NCBI GenBank assembly: GCA_021229015.1 | Contig: CM037781.1 | Coordinates: forward strand, 35,446,759-35,510,758 | DNA length: 64,000 bases | Direction of reading: 5' to 3' | DNA from: Solen grandis | Lineage: Eukaryota > Mollusca > Bivalvia > Adapedonta > Solenidae | Shown: in pieces, positions 34,526-48,143 of the stretch | Position numbering within the stretch: the stretch's first letter is position 1 | Layout: the number at the start of each line of letters is the position of its first letter | Position numbers and translations under genes: made by a program | The notes under the pieces: generated by a model | The model's database searches: none | The model's input: the letters and a program-made list of their open reading frames with translations, nothing else | Told to the model about the DNA's origin: nothing

Positions 34526-35230
34526 GTTTTAAAAGGGTCATAACTCCTGACCTAAATGGCCCATCTCAGCCACTATTGAACTCAAGAAATTATTGTCATT
34601 AACAATGTCATAAGTTTTAAGATGATTGCTAAAAAATGAAGATGCTAGAGTGTAATCAAAGTGAAATCTGGCATTTTTTATATTTAAAGGGGCATAACTC
34701 CTGACATAATCAACAGATTTCATCTTTAATCGAACTCAATCGAGACATTATGGCCATACGCATTGCCATAAAATGAAGATGATTGCTCAAAAGATGAAGA
34801 TGCTAGAGTGTAAACAAAGTGAAATCTGGCATTTTTATATTAAAAGGGGCATAACTCCTGACCTAATTAACCGATCTCAGTCATAATCGAACTCAATTGA
34901 GACATTATGGTCATAAACATTGCCATAAAGTTTCAAGATGATTGTTCAAAAGATGAAGATGCTAGAGTGTAAAAAAAGTGAAATCTTGCATTTTTAATAT
35001 TAAAAGGGGCATAATTCCTGACCTAATTGACGGATCTCAGCCATAATCGAACTCAATCGAGACATTATGGTCATAAACATTGTCTTAAAGTTTTAAGATG
35101 ATTGCTTAAGAAATAAAGGTGATAGAGTGTAAACACTAAAAATTGTTGACGTCGCACGACGCACACCGCACGACGGACGACGGACACTCACGGGATCACA
35201 ATTTACTTGCTTTTCAAAGTAAAAAGTGAC

Positions 35231-38200
35231 TTGGAGCAGTGATTCTTGGGACATATATCATGCAAATCGCCTAGAAACGGTACGCAGGATCAGTCGGAAC
35301 TGCTCGGGTAATTCCGTCATTCTTCATTATCCCTCGGATGTATCTTGTGGAAGGATATGCTCTAATTCAAAGCAATTTGTTTGCCGGAATAAGAATACGC
35401 GAGTAAAGAGATCCTTTGGAACGTTACGAACCGAAAACAAACAAAATAACCAACTCTGACACATTTAAAGAACCTTTTTACAGTCGAACTGCAAAACAAA
35501 CGCTATCTATTTTCATGTTAAAGGGGCGTGTTTACATTCGACGCCCTGTCTAAATCACGTGACCGAAAATAGTCTCGGTGTCTGCTTACTTGATACACCC
35601 GAGAGTGGTGAAGAATTTATCACAGAGGGTTCCGATTGAACGCAGAATATCACCCAATCGACATTGGCCTTTCTCTGTCGTTTAATGATTCTTTAACAAA
35701 CAATTCTAGACTCAGTCGATGCATTTAGTGCTGTTATGAATGTTGGAACTCTGGATATTTACTCTACAGGAATTCACGTGTCCAACTGAATTATCAAGTG
35801 CATTTATTAACATATTGTTAGACATGTTCTCAGTTTGAAAACCAACATATATGATACTTGTGACAGAGACGTGTAATCATATATCTCTATATACATCTGT
35901 GTTATTAAGAAGTGTATAAATATGATGTTAATTGCACTATGTAACTATAAATGGTACTTTATTTGGTTTGCTTTATAGGATTTATTTGATAATGTTATAC
36001 TGTTTTATTGCTTTCAGGATAAAGTGAATCCGATCATTTGTATCCTGTTGGATTGGATTTTTTATCGCCCGTGCATGGAGGAGTACAACTAATGTGTGTA
36101 GGTGTTTATGAATCAAAGACATATAATCATCATATTAATCATGTATACTCAATAGTATACTTTCTTCAATGTAATGAAAATGTATATAATATAAAACATA
36201 CTCTTTTATCAATATGTTTATGATCTTTACCCCCCCCCCCCCCCCTCAAACACAACACTGGATATATCAAATTTAGAATTTAAAAGCCATTCAAATATAA
36301 TAAGTTAAAAAAAATATTTATTTTTACGTTGAATGGAAAATACGTTCTTACTACATCTTACAATTCCTCTCTACGGTTCTTGGATTTGAACCAGGTATTG
36401 CGCCTGGGAAATAGGATAAAGGTGAATAAACAGTATTTTCAGTGGCGTTATCATTTACGAGTATTACTGAAACATTCATGTGGATATGTATTTTTTTTTT
36501 TTTTTTCATTTAATGAATTATAATATGAAAGCCGATTATGAAATGAACATGTTTTGCAGTCAATATAACTTTAATGCAGCTCGTTTACAGATGATATTGA
36601 CTAAGAATCTGATTTTGCGCATGGTCACCCAATGAAACAATCCGTGATTGTAAAAATAATTTTGAAGTTTCTCCATCACAGGCAATAGCGTTGCGAACGG
36701 TATTGGACTTATAGAAATATAAAACCTGTATTTAGATATTTCACTTTTATTTGCTGTCACTAGACTTATCAAATTCACTCTTCGTGCACATGCTCACTTC
36801 ACAGGCTAAACATAAAAATTCGTAACCCAGAACTGGTGAAGAAACCATGTTACGGAACGTGTCACGTGGTACCACAAGCACCTGCTTCAGGGATACCGTA
36901 TTCTATTTTTAACCGATGCGTTTACGAAAATAGTGTTTCCCGTGCAATGTGACCTACACTTGCTGAATTTATTTATTTATGTCTGGAAACAAAAAAAACC
37001 AACATCTCCAGCATTAACGACAGGCAGTAGAAAAACCCTGTTTCCATTGCAACCACGCTTTCGATAGACACACTGACACCTAAATAGATATTTTTTTGGT
37101 ATAGAAGTTGGATGTACCGACTGACAAGTACCATTTATTTCATTTCAATAATACAATCACATATAAACCCAAAACCGTTGAAAGTCGGCAACAATATATA
37201 TCAATATACCTAAGCGAGTTTTACTCACTAAGCCACGCCTTAACAACATCCATACAGAGCCTGAATAATATCAACTTAATACAATCCTCGTCTATTACAT
37301 TGTTATAAAGTTAACAATGACTCTAGATAGATGACAAATAGGCGATCTGCAGTCAAACAAATAAGAGAAAGCCCAGCTTAAAGTATTGTATAATACATGT
37401 ATTATAAAATACAATGAACAGAAAAACCAACTTAATATTCATAATATGGAGACATAGCTAAGACCTAAAGATATTTTATAAGCTATAGATATTAAAAATG
37501 ATATTAAAATCTAAACTCTAAGAAAAAAAGCATCCAACTGCCAGTCGATCCCAAAGCTGAATGAATGCCCCAGTATAAGCGCAAGCAACTCGTGCACAAA
37601 TACAGCGGCATCTATCGGAGACTATTAAAGCAAGGGAAATAAATTTTCCTATAATTCGCTTCACTCTAACGCCGAAAATTACATTTTTCATTTGTACCTA
37701 TCATCTGTGAGCTAGATGCTTTAAGCATCAAGTGTGTATCATATCGAAGCGTAACATACTTAATTCCTTAAATGGTGGTATAATGTAGTACACATTCAGT
37801 AACTGCTTATAAAGTTAGTATGTAATATGAACTGTAATAACTTAAATATGGATGATCATTCCTGAGGGTCATATCATGCCAGTTACGTTAATTTTATTTA
37901 AGCATTTCAATTAGACTTTTTTAATCAACGCTTCGGCCAAAGACCTTTATCAACATATCAACAAGTATTGACAACACTAAAGTGAATTATTACAGCCCTT
38001 TCTAGCCACTTCTGCGAAATAACATAATACTTATCTGATGACTGATGTAGAATATCTGACGATTTGATTAATGCCTCTGCAAAGGTTTTTTATGTATTTC
38101 CCTACGGAATATCAAGGGAAATTATGTTTCAACTGTTTACCCTCTTTTTACCCATGTTTTGATTCATTTCCAAAACTTACTTTTATTTTCGATAGTAGAT

Positions 38201-39446
38201 TTGTTTTTATTATATAATATATATATATAATTAAACAAAAAGGCAATTAAATTCTTTCCGTATTATTGAAGATAATGTTATTTTACATTTTACGTGACTA
38301 TCGTTTCTATTAATTTCGCAAATGTGCACAAAAGTGTAGAGAGTTTATTGTTGATTTCTTTTATATTTTTTTGACTGAGAATTATTTCTATGCCCTTTCT
38401 CTGTATTACCATAATACAACTGTATATGTATGTATCTATCTCTCGCTTCCTTTTTGTCTGACACTGCTTCCATGTTTATTTACATATTCCTATATCTACG
38501 TTGTCCTTTGTCTTTTATTTGTTTGTTTGTATCTCATTGAAAACACATAGCCACAAGATATTGCACATGCTTCTTTCCTTTTTTTATTTTGCTCCGATAT
38601 TTAACCATTTATACTGTGATCGAATACATATTGAAATACATGTGTATTAATTACCATATTCAGAGAATACAGGCAATTGTTATATGCCAAATAATAAACA
38701 ATATCAAAGGTTGGAAATTATATAATTTTGTGATAATAAATTTATTATGTTATGGAAATTTGACAATAGATTCAAATAAAAACCATGTACATTGTATCAC
38801 TAATTTGTTCTTTGAGTTTGTCCTTACTCTTACAATCTACTAGTTGAAATAGAAGAACTACGAAGCCTTTTAAAGCTAAATACTAAATATGTCGTGACAG
38901 TTTTAGAACATACATGGCGTTTGTGAACTCACCCAGACTTCTTGCGCATCAGTTAAGAATTTTTTGAAACAACTCAGGGGTGGAAGGAATGTGTTTTACA
39001 AATATTATGTCAACCAAACCTGTAAATTGCATTTAATAAAAAAAAGGAAAAATCAGTACAGAAAGATATCCCCCAAAATCGAAAATCACAAAATATGTTT
39101 TAGCTATTACCAATATGCGAACTATTCGTTTTGTTCAAAGGTTCCCTTTGCAAATATATTTAATTAGTAACATGTGTGACCACCCCAAGACATCGGGTTC
39201 GAATAACGTGGTTTCCTCCAGTCGCACGCCTCATTTCGCTTCCTCTATTGTCTGATTTTGGCGCGTACGTATCTGTTGGTCAATTATATCCAAGATATGG
39301 TATATCGGGTTATGGTCGGGAATCTTTGATGACCATAACGATTCATATTGTAGTTCTGAAGTTTAAACTTTATTTATTTTACATCAATTACGAAACAAGC
39401 TCTAACAACTTATATTAATCACTTTCTATGGCTCTGATGGCGGCGT
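35231..39446. other. Long AT-rich stretch, no supported gene
   Basis: It includes a poly-C run at about 36231-36245 and a T run at 36490-36506. A plus-strand open frame at 35226-35459 partly overlaps the pearl-like 5' end and has no recognisable domain. Confidence 0.4.
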
Positions 39447-39535
39447 ATGTGGTCATTTTTGTGGAAGGACCCCGGAGAGCTCGCATTGGTGAGAAGCGAG
39501 ACGCGTTACCACTACGCTATCGAGGCACCCGGCTA
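39447..39535 (-). repeat. Possible tRNA-headed SINE fragment
   Basis: The minus strand gives GCCGGGTGCCTCGATAGCGT and AGTGGTAACGCGTCTCGCT, resembling a tRNA 5' half with an A box. The B box is not convincing. Confidence 0.3.
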
Positions 39536-39951
39536 TCCAAGTAGTTCAGATGATGCTGCGAACACGATAACTACTGCCTGTGAACGTTCTAATACGATAA
39601 CTACTGGAAGCACACGCGACAAGAAATTTTCATTCATGCCCCCTTTATGCCATTGATAAAAACTGATTCATTAACCAGAAAACATAACAAAGTCATTCTC
39701 TTTAGAAGCACTTACTTATAAAAGTAATTAATTTTACAACTATAGTTTAATAGCATGAAAACAAAATCACGTTCTAAACACGTTACTATATCTGTTTAAT
39801 GAGCTATTAAAATCAGTGTAATGCCTCTGAAGAATTCATAGCCGTTTAGATCACATTATCTCGGTGAAATCTCCTTCGCATTTTCGGCGAGAATGGGTGA
39901 AGGAAACTATAGGCTAAGTAAGTCGCGCCATTCTTTTGATTTTAACGATAC

Positions 39952-40197
39952 ATGGCACTCCTCGGTACAAGAAAAGAAAACGACAGCATGGCTTTATCCA
40001 AATTCTTTTGGGTTAATTACGACGAAGGGCCCACTAAGCTGATACGAAAAAGCGAAGCATCGGTGGAAAATGACAGGGAACTTCGTTTCGTAATTGATGA
40101 GTTGCGAGTGATCTCATCCTGTGTACAAGCAACGATGAAAGACACTTCGTATAAAGTTCGTGTTATATTTTTCAATTCAATCCTGATACTCGTATAA
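39952..40197 (+). CDS. Unrecognised small open frame, possible first exon
   Basis: An 81-codon plus-strand frame starts MALLGTRKENDSMALSKFFW and continues with a balanced, charged composition (for example ENDRELRFVIDELRVIS). The last ten residues turn hydrophobic as if the frame runs into intron. GC content is higher than the surroundings. I recognise no family. A donor could lie at the AAAGTTCGT near 40154, which is weak. It may be a chance frame. Confidence 0.25.
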   Translation: MALLGTRKENDSMALSKFFWVNYDEGPTKLIRKSEASVENDRELRFVIDELRVISSCVQATMKDTSYKVRVIFFNSILILV

Positions 40198-40392
40198 ATG
40201 AAGTTTGTTAATAATAATAATAACAACATACATTAGTAAGTGAAGCTGTAAAACTTCTCAACATAATGTGCATTTGCAATATAAAATACTTAAACATTGA
40301 TTAGAGATAACAAAATATCTTAAAATATTTGGATTGCAATTTAGGTACAAAAAATGGCAAGTAAAACATATGTAAAATGTAGCTAGCTGAAG

Positions 40393-40466
40393 AGTCCAAA
40401 ATCTACACCACCATAGACCACGATGACCATGGGTGGATTGTATTCTCCAAGGCAACCAGAATACAG
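40393..40466 (+). CDS. Unrecognised possible internal exon
   Basis: Between an AG at 40391-40392 and GTATAAG at 40467, a frame encodes SKIYTTIDHDDHGWIVFSKA then TRIQ. The composition looks coding, and the length (74) gives phase 1 in and phase 0 out. No family is recognised, and linkage to the 39952 frame is not established because phases do not obviously fit. Confidence 0.25.
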
Positions 40467-43029
40467 GTATAAGAAGCAATTTTACCTAATATATACATGG
40501 ACATGGGTAACATTACAGAAGCTTTCTTATCTCTGTATTTTTTTAATGAAAAAAGCTGCAGTTCAATTCAGTGTGTTTACTATGTGTGTCTCAATATATA
40601 CTTTAATTTAAATGATACTGTACTGTAAATACTGTAATGGATTTGTAGATTTTATTTTATTAAAACTTCAAATATAATGAATATTTCTAAACGAATGTAT
40701 AACTGTATGTTTGAAGTTAAACTTTTAAATAATTATTAAAAGTCCTAGAGCGAGAAGCCAACAACTATTGGAATAAGAAATTGTTCTTTACCAAATGCTA
40801 ATTATCAAAATGTTTGTCAAGGACTTGTTAATAAAACAAAAATCCAGGGATAATGAACATTCATTTTCAAGAATAAAGAAAAGAGTGTTCATGAAATCAA
40901 TAACTATGTATTGTTAGTTCATACAAAGCTGTGTTATTTGACTTGTATACGTTCAGCTGAATTGGAAATGAAATCCATCTCATCTTATAACTACCTTTAC
41001 ACTGGACATTCAAGAGGTCTGCCAATGCTAATGACAGATCATTTTTGTATCAACAGCTTGGACAATTAGGGCGCTTTACAGGTTGCCTCATAATTTAAGT
41101 TGTTTTGAAATTGATTTTAAGATTTAAGATTTTTATTTCAATAAACCAGAAGGTCATTAGACCCATGTGGTATCATTACATGGCAACAGTATAACATACA
41201 TTTACATGCATATTCAACACTTCATATTAAATACTTAATATAAATTATGTACCGTCAACACATACAGTTTAATACACAACATTTGGATACATGAAAATAT
41301 TCAATTTAAATTACATTTTTGATTTTATATTAGATTACATAGATATTAGATTTCAAACAATTGTATTGAATTAGATAATGACTAGGCAAGAGAGAGAAAG
41401 AGAGAGAGAAGAATAAATAAATTAATTAACCAATCAATTGATTAATCCATCAGCCAGTCAAACACTTAACCAATAAAAAAAAAAAAAAATTACTACACTT
41501 TCAGACTTACCAAAAGGGAGAAGTAAGGTTTTAAACATACTTAAAAGTTTTACAATGTTTATCATACTAAATAACTTCCATCCCGTCCCTTGCGAAACGA
41601 AAACACAAGGGAGATCAGACAAACAAAAATAAATAAGTAGCTTCTACTATCCTTATTAAAAGCTAAAATAATTAAAAGCTTTACAATGTCGAAACGAAAC
41701 ACAAGGAAAGTCATGAACATACATAAATAAACACATCATTTGAACATTTTATATAATCAAATTATGTAGTTACCATCATCAATATATTCATCGTTACTAT
41801 CATAATAAAGCCACGATAGCAAATATTCATTGGCCTAAAAATTTATACTAGCAATTATTACTATTGTGCGTGTGAAAATAATGATCACCGGTGTAAGATC
41901 ACGGATTACACGTATTTTGAAAATACGTGCTTAATATTGACCTGAACAACAAACATGGAACAATTTGCCTGTGACTATGAAGTGAAAGGGAGTTTTTCTT
42001 TTAATTTTGATTGACAATCTGATACATAACGGCCTGAATAAAGAAATAAGTCGTTGTTCTTTGAGAAAAGAGATGAGGATACTGAAAACAAAGGAGGAGA
42101 AAAGAGGGCATTGCAGGAGCAGCAGTTGGATAGGTAAGCTTTACTTGACTTTGGGATATCTGTTCTATGTTGTTAAACTCTAGATCTAAAACTCTGCTTA
42201 ATTTAATTTACTATATGAAAATTAATTTGATTTTTTTGTCTAAAAACACTGACGAAATACAAACCACAGCTACATGTATGTACATGTGCAAGAATAGAAC
42301 ATAAAACTTTAATAATATGCAAATAACCCAACAAACTATATGGTACTGTAATATACTACTCAAAGTTTGCTATGCACCACCGGCTATTTTCCCATAGAGT
42401 CACATGAAAACACATGCTTAATGTAATGCTATGTATCTGAAAGGAAAACGTTAGCTGACCATCATTTTTACGCATAGTTTTTGTCAAAATGATAGAAAAT
42501 AGACTCAAAAATGAGTTACAACGATTTAGCCAATTCCTGTCATTAGTTGGCAAATTCACAAAAGTGTGTTTTTTGCAAGAAATGGCATTTTATAAATTGA
42601 AGTTAAATCTTGTGATCAATGCAGAAATAAAAATGACCATGAACAGGTCAACATCGTCACAAATATCCTTAAAAATATTCCATTTAGAAAACAGGAATAT
42701 TTGAAGATCAAAGTTCTGAATTTAGCTGACTTTAAATTTTAAGGTGTTTTCTCAAAATTCCGCACTTTCTAATTATGATTAATTCCCAGTATTGAGGATC
42801 CGAAAGGCTTATTTTTTGTAACTGGTAGTAAGTTTGGTACATAAACAATACTTTTGCATAAAAGCAAGATTTGTTTTATTGTAAAATTTAATGTAGCATG
42901 CCTTTAAAGTCGCTTGTCTAAGCATTTAACGCTACGGGAAAATATTAAATTTTATTAAAACATTAATTGACATTTTAAAAGGAAATTTTCATAATTTGAC
43001 AGTTCATACTTGTAAATAATTCAATAAGT
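40467..43029. other. AT-rich non-coding stretch
   Basis: It contains a (GA)n run near 41390-41411 and an A run near 41476. TTTATTTCAATAAACC near 41132 resembles the inverse of a LINE polyadenylation end. A charged open stretch at 42060-42133 ending in GTAAGC is noted but not called. Confidence 0.35.
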
Positions 43030-43595
43030 TTATACATGTTTGGTCTTTTATAGTAATAAGAGGGTATTAATTCTTTTCTTAAATTGTCATATAATTTGCA
43101 TTCAAAAATAAAGTGAAATTCATCTTCTAACATATTACAAAAAGTACATTTCCTTCATCAATCAGTGTAGCAACAGGCCTGTTCCATCCCAAATTCAATA
43201 TGCAATCTATGGGATGAAACGCGTAAACGAGATAGGTTTATTCTGTATTTACTGTAATTTATTTCATTTAAATATGGTTGAAATTTAAAATCTGCAATTT
43301 GTCTATAAAACAATGCCCAACTTGATTCTTGTAAATTACTATTCCATTTTTGTAAAAATTGATCATGTATTCTTTGTTTTGCTAATAACAAAAATAACTT
43401 TTCATTTCCAACTGACTGTGAATACCAAACATCAGCAAAACCCAGGGAGATCAATAACTTTCTTAATAGAGAACACCAGTTTTTACATTCAGGTTTGCTT
43501 ATCAAATCTTGATACAATGCATTATAAATTATTTTTATATACTTCTTGGGATCAAAGCCTAAAATCTTTATCCAGAATTTAATAATATTATACAA
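43030..43595 (-). pseudogene. LINE ORF2 C-terminal fragment
   Basis: A 145-codon minus-strand frame carries KNWCSLLRKLLISLGFADVW, QRIHDQFLQKWNSNL, SSWALFYRQIADFKFQPYL and NLSRLRVSSHRLHIEFG. I recognise this as the domain after RT in a non-LTR element family common in bivalves. A frame change near 43165 leads to KCTFCNMLEDEFHFIFEC, the terminal cysteine cluster. The RT proper is missing. Confidence 0.75.
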
Positions 43596-45064
43596 TCAAG
43601 GGGACTTCAACAGCGGTGGGATTGTTCACCGTCAGATGACAGAACACCAGACTAAATTGAGGTAAAGTGTTCATACACAGCACCGGCGGATTTAAGGGAG
43701 GGAGGGGCGCACCCGGCGCTCGCGCCCCCTCTAAAATTCCCGGACCATACATAGATGTAGACACATAACCCCCAAAAACTCACAAGAAAGCACTATTTAA
43801 CTGCTTTAAATAAAAAAAATCACAAGAGAGTTCCCCTGGACTCCAATCCAACCGGAACTACACCCTTCTCAGCCTTCATGTCTGTTTCTTTACTATCATT
43901 GGGTGACATTGCGTCTGTAGATGGGTATTGGTAGACGTAATACACACATACTGTTAACAATCAAATTCTTAGCAATGATCAACTGTGAACGAACTGCGCT
44001 AAAGAGGATTGTCCGAATATCCCCACCTATTTCCACTAGATAGCAAGTTGTTTTTAAACCAGCGAAACATATATATACTTGATCATAGGATGTCTACATG
44101 TGCCTGTATATGATGATTTATATTATAGCTAGTATTAGAGATCAGTGTAATATAGTCACGATATCTCAGTAATCATTCACATATATTTAGACAGATGATC
44201 ATTTGTGCATGTATAATTGTACACATCAACAGAAATGCTTAATTTCAATGTTTTTGTCATTTTCTTTAGAACTTTCAAATGATGGATAATGCTGAATCTG
44301 TCTCATGATTACTGGCACCAAATTCATGGACAACTTTACCATACAGGCGCTCAGTGTTGTGGCCTGGCAAATCATTTGGATAGTTGAAGATAAATTGTGC
44401 GAAAGTGACACTTCTAATTCTTTAGCATTTTTTTACCATCACTGTAAAAGATATTAGATATTGTATCAATGTATCAAACTAGCATTCTAACACGATAAAA
44501 AAATATGCTCTATAAAAATAGAAGGTTTAGGCGTGCGTCATTTTCCGATATATGCACGGTTAAAAAATTATATATATTATATACTGTGTAGCGGAGTATT
44601 TCTGCGGGTTTAACAGCCTATTGTTTTGCAATAAGTAAGGTGTTTTTTTCTACGGATTATTTTTCGGCGATTTCTGAACTCAAGAAGAATTTATTTCTAC
44701 GCTTTCTTACCTGCTAAAACAATTATGTCAAAATCTTTAACTGAAACTTCTTTTCACTCAAGGGAAATCACTTTATGTTACATCTCATATACTCTACGGT
44801 GCACCATTGAGTATATAAACACAATGCTATAGGTATAAGAAAGTAAATGTTAGGTTATTTGGATTTATTCGTATACATAGACGCCCCAAATACCAGTAAT
44901 GCACGATTTCATACTGACTGCTTATCACCGTTTTATTCACTTAGCAAGCCATGCAGAGTCTGCTATTTTTGCGTTTCCCATAAAGCATCAAAAAGAAAAT
45001 TACACGTTGTGTTCCACTGAGTAAGAAAAAATGCAATGAAAAGTGGTCAAACTGTAATATTCCG
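43596..45064. other. Non-coding stretch
   Basis: Nothing recognisable. A GC-rich patch at about 43680-43740 has no coding signature. Confidence 0.4.
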
Positions 45065-45962
45065 CTATTATACAAGTATGACCACTCTATTATACAAGTA
45101 CGACCACTCTATTATACAAGTACGACCACTCTATTATACAAGTACGACCACTCTATTATACAAGTACGACCACTCTATTATACAAGTATGACCACTCTAT
45201 TATACAAGTATGACCACTCTATTATACAAGTATGACCACTCTATTATACAAGTATGACCACTCTATTATACAAGTACGACCACTCTATTATACAAGTATG
45301 ACCACTCTATTATACAAGTATGACCACTCTATTATACAAGTACGACCACTCTATTATACAAGTACGACCACTCTATTATACAAGTACGACCACTCTATTA
45401 TACAAGTACGACCACTCTATTATACAAGTATGACCACTCTATTATACAAGTATGACCACTCTATTATACAAGTATGACCACTCTATTATACAAGTATGAC
45501 CACTCTATTATACAAGTATGACCACTCTATTATACAAGTACGACCACTCTATTATACAAGTACGACCACTCTATATAACAAGTACGACCACTCTATTATA
45601 CAAGTACGACCACTCTATTATACAAGTACGACCACTCTATTATACAAGTATGACCACTCTATTATACAAGTACGACCACTCTATTATACAAGTAGACCAC
45701 TCTATTATACAAGTAGACCACCTATTATACAAGTATGACCACTCTATTATACAAGTAGACCACTCTATTATACAAGTATGACCACTCTATTATACAAGTA
45801 GACCACTCTATTATACAAGTATGACCACTCTATTATACAAGTAGACCTTAAATTATACAAGTATGACCACTCTATTATACAAGTATGACCACTCTATTAT
45901 ACAAGTATGACCACTCTATTATACAAGTATGACCACTCTATTATACAAGTACGACCACTCTA
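45065..45962 (+). repeat. 22-bp satellite array, ~41 units
   Basis: The unit is CTATTATACAAGTAYGACCACT. Variation is concentrated at Y (TACGACC or TATGACC), with a cluster of 21-base AAGTAGACC units at ~45690-45850. Because 22 is not a multiple of 3, all plus-strand frames read the same stop-free repeat peptide, so open frames here are artefacts. Confidence 0.97.
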
Positions 45963-46796
45963 GCGTGATTTTTCTTCATACCTTTCATCCTTTCCTGTAC
46001 CTTCTACCAATTTCGACAATTTAGTTTAAACCAAGTTAACTTGTTATATAGGTTAACATACACAGAAACACAGTCACGGCGTATTTAAAAGAGTTTAAGG
46101 GAACATGAGAGTTTTATCCTGTGAATAATTTTACAGTTGCTTAATTTCCTTGTTTTCCCTCCGTTTTTGTGTTCATGCGGAAAAAAATACCCGCAGAAAT
46201 AAACAACTTTATATACGGTATTATACGGCGTCATGAGTTCTAAAGTAAAGTGTAAAATAAACCAAAACATTAATATCACTATTTAGACATCGCAGTGTAG
46301 TAACGTGTTAGGATGAAAAGAGAATTTTTGAAACAAAATAAAATATATTTCCTAAATATTTTGTCAGCTTTGCATTAATCATGCAATGTTTAATCAAGTG
46401 GAAAGACCGTCATGAAATGCATTTTAGCCACTATTTGCATATGAAAGGTGATCATATTTACTATTCTATGTATGTTCGATTTTATAAATCTAGTCTATGG
46501 TGATCTAATTTTATGTATCTAGTCTCTGACTCCATTCATACATGTCATAAAGTTTATGATTATAAAATGTAGATTGAACGTCATTTTAATAAAATGACAA
46601 ATTATCATCTAGTCATGTCTTCACAGTATTTATTTAAATCCTATGCAAAATTAACCGAGCTGCGGAAAATGTGAACTAGACCATATATTACGAACTCCAT
46701 GTGGGAAGCATAAAATGCATTTTAACTTATTGGCTTTTGTGACTATTTAGACTTCATGAGAGTGGCAACCTCCACCCACCCCCCACCCCCTTTTTT
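45963..46796. other. Non-coding stretch
   Basis: Nothing recognised apart from a C-rich run at 46774-46790. Confidence 0.4.
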
Positions 46797-48143
46797 AGCT
46801 CACATGAGCACAACGTGCTCAATGTGAGCTTTTCTGATCGCCTTTTGTCCGGCGTCCGTCGTCCGTCGTCCGTGCGTCCGTGCGTCCGTGCGTGCGTGCG
46901 TCCGGCGTCAACAATTGCTTCAAACAACATCTCCTCCTAAACGGCTTGGCCAATTTGAAAAATATTTTGCAGGAATGTTCCTTGGATGAAGCTCTACTAA
47001 AGTTGTATAAATGGTTCTGGTCCATTGCATAATTAGGTCACAGGAGCTAAAAATAGATTTTAAAAATGCAAACTTTGAAAATCTTCTTCTGCAAAACTGC
47101 AAGGCCTAGAGCTTAGATATTTGGTATGTAGCATCATCTTATGGGCCACTACCAAGATTGTATAAATTATAGCCCTATGGTGATAAATGACCCCGCACCA
47201 GGGGTCACTTGTTTTACATAGAGTTATATAGAAAAATCTTAAAAAATCTTCTTCTATGAAACCATAAGGCCTAGAGCTTAGATATTTGGTATGTAGCATC
47301 ATCTTATGGGCCACTACCAAGATTGTACAAATCATAGCCCTATGGTGATAAATGACCCCGCACCAGGGGTCACTTGTTTTACATAGAGTTATATAGGAAA
47401 ATCTTAAAAAATCTTCTTCCATTAATGCATAAGGCCTAGAGCTTAGATATTTGGTATGAAGCATCATCTTATGGGCCACTACCAAGATTGTACAAATCAT
47501 AGCCCTATGTAGATAAATGACCCCGCACCAGGGGTCACTTGTTTTACATAGAGTTATATAGGAAAATCTTAAAAAATCTTCTTCCATGAATGCATAAGGC
47601 CTAGAGCTTAGATATTTGGTATGAAGCATCATCTTATGGGTCACTACCAAGATTGTACAAATCATAGCCCAATGGTGATAAATGACCCCACACCAGGGGT
47701 CACTTGTTTTACATAGAGTTAAATAGGAAAATCTTAAAAAATCTTCTTCTATGAATCATAACCAAGATTGTACAAATCATAGCCCAATGGTGATAAATGA
47801 CCCCACACCAGGGGTCACTTGTTTTACATAGAGTTAAATAGGAAAATCTTAAAAAATCTTCTTCTATGAATCAATAAGGCCTAGAGCTAAGATTTTTGGT
47901 ATGTAGTAGCATCTAATGGTTCATTACAAAGATTTTCAAAGTCTTGGCCCTACGGTGATAAATGACCCTGCGCCCAAGTCTTCTCTGAAACCATATGGCC
48001 CATTGCTTAGATATTTGGTGTGTAGTATTGTCAGGGGTAAAATGTTTTAGATTAAGTTATATCAGAATCCTTGTCTGTTTAAAAATCAGTTGAAGCAATG
48101 GTACTCAGGTGAGCGATTCAGGGCCATCATGGCCCTCTTGTTT
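46797..48143 (+). mobile_element. Pearl-like element with 168-bp core
   Basis: It begins AGCTCACATGAGCAC-AAC-GTGCTCAATGTGAGCT, then TCGCCTTTTGTCCGGCGTCC and a GTCC/GTGC tract. Core units are landmarked by AAGGCCTAGAGCTTAGATAT at 47100, 47267, 47435 and 47603 (~168 bp), with a shortened unit and one more at 47876. It ends CTCAGGTGAGCGATT, a palindromic AGGGCCATCATGGCCCT hairpin, and CTTGTTTT. Confidence 0.8.

Larger units (their letters stand above)
32782..35230 (-). mobile_element. Pearl-like element (outer), interrupted by a nested element
   Basis: Read on the minus strand, the 3' end CTCAAGTGAGCAATCAAGG-GCCATATTGGCCCTCTTGTT is at 32782-32820. The 5' end lies near 35230, with GGATCCC-like GTGATCC, then GTCCGTCGTCCGTCG (complement of 35160-35190). 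The core has ~150-bp units with GATGCTAGAGTGTAAA, GAAATCTGGCATTTTT and GGGGCATAACTCCTGAC (seen on the plus strand). It is split by 33035-34525. Confidence 0.75.

Noticed and set aside
42060..42133. Charged open stretch ending in GTAAGC (possible exon)
   Set aside because: Short, no acceptor chosen with confidence and no homologous domain.
45232..45781. Overlapping 80-87-codon frames
   Set aside because: Produced by the 22-bp satellite.
45065..45962. CRISPR-like array
   Set aside because: Units are contiguous tandem copies without unique spacers in eukaryotic DNA.
47060..47665. 201-codon minus-strand open frame
   Set aside because: The 168-bp core unit is divisible by 3, so a chance open unit repeats; it lies inside a pearl-like core.
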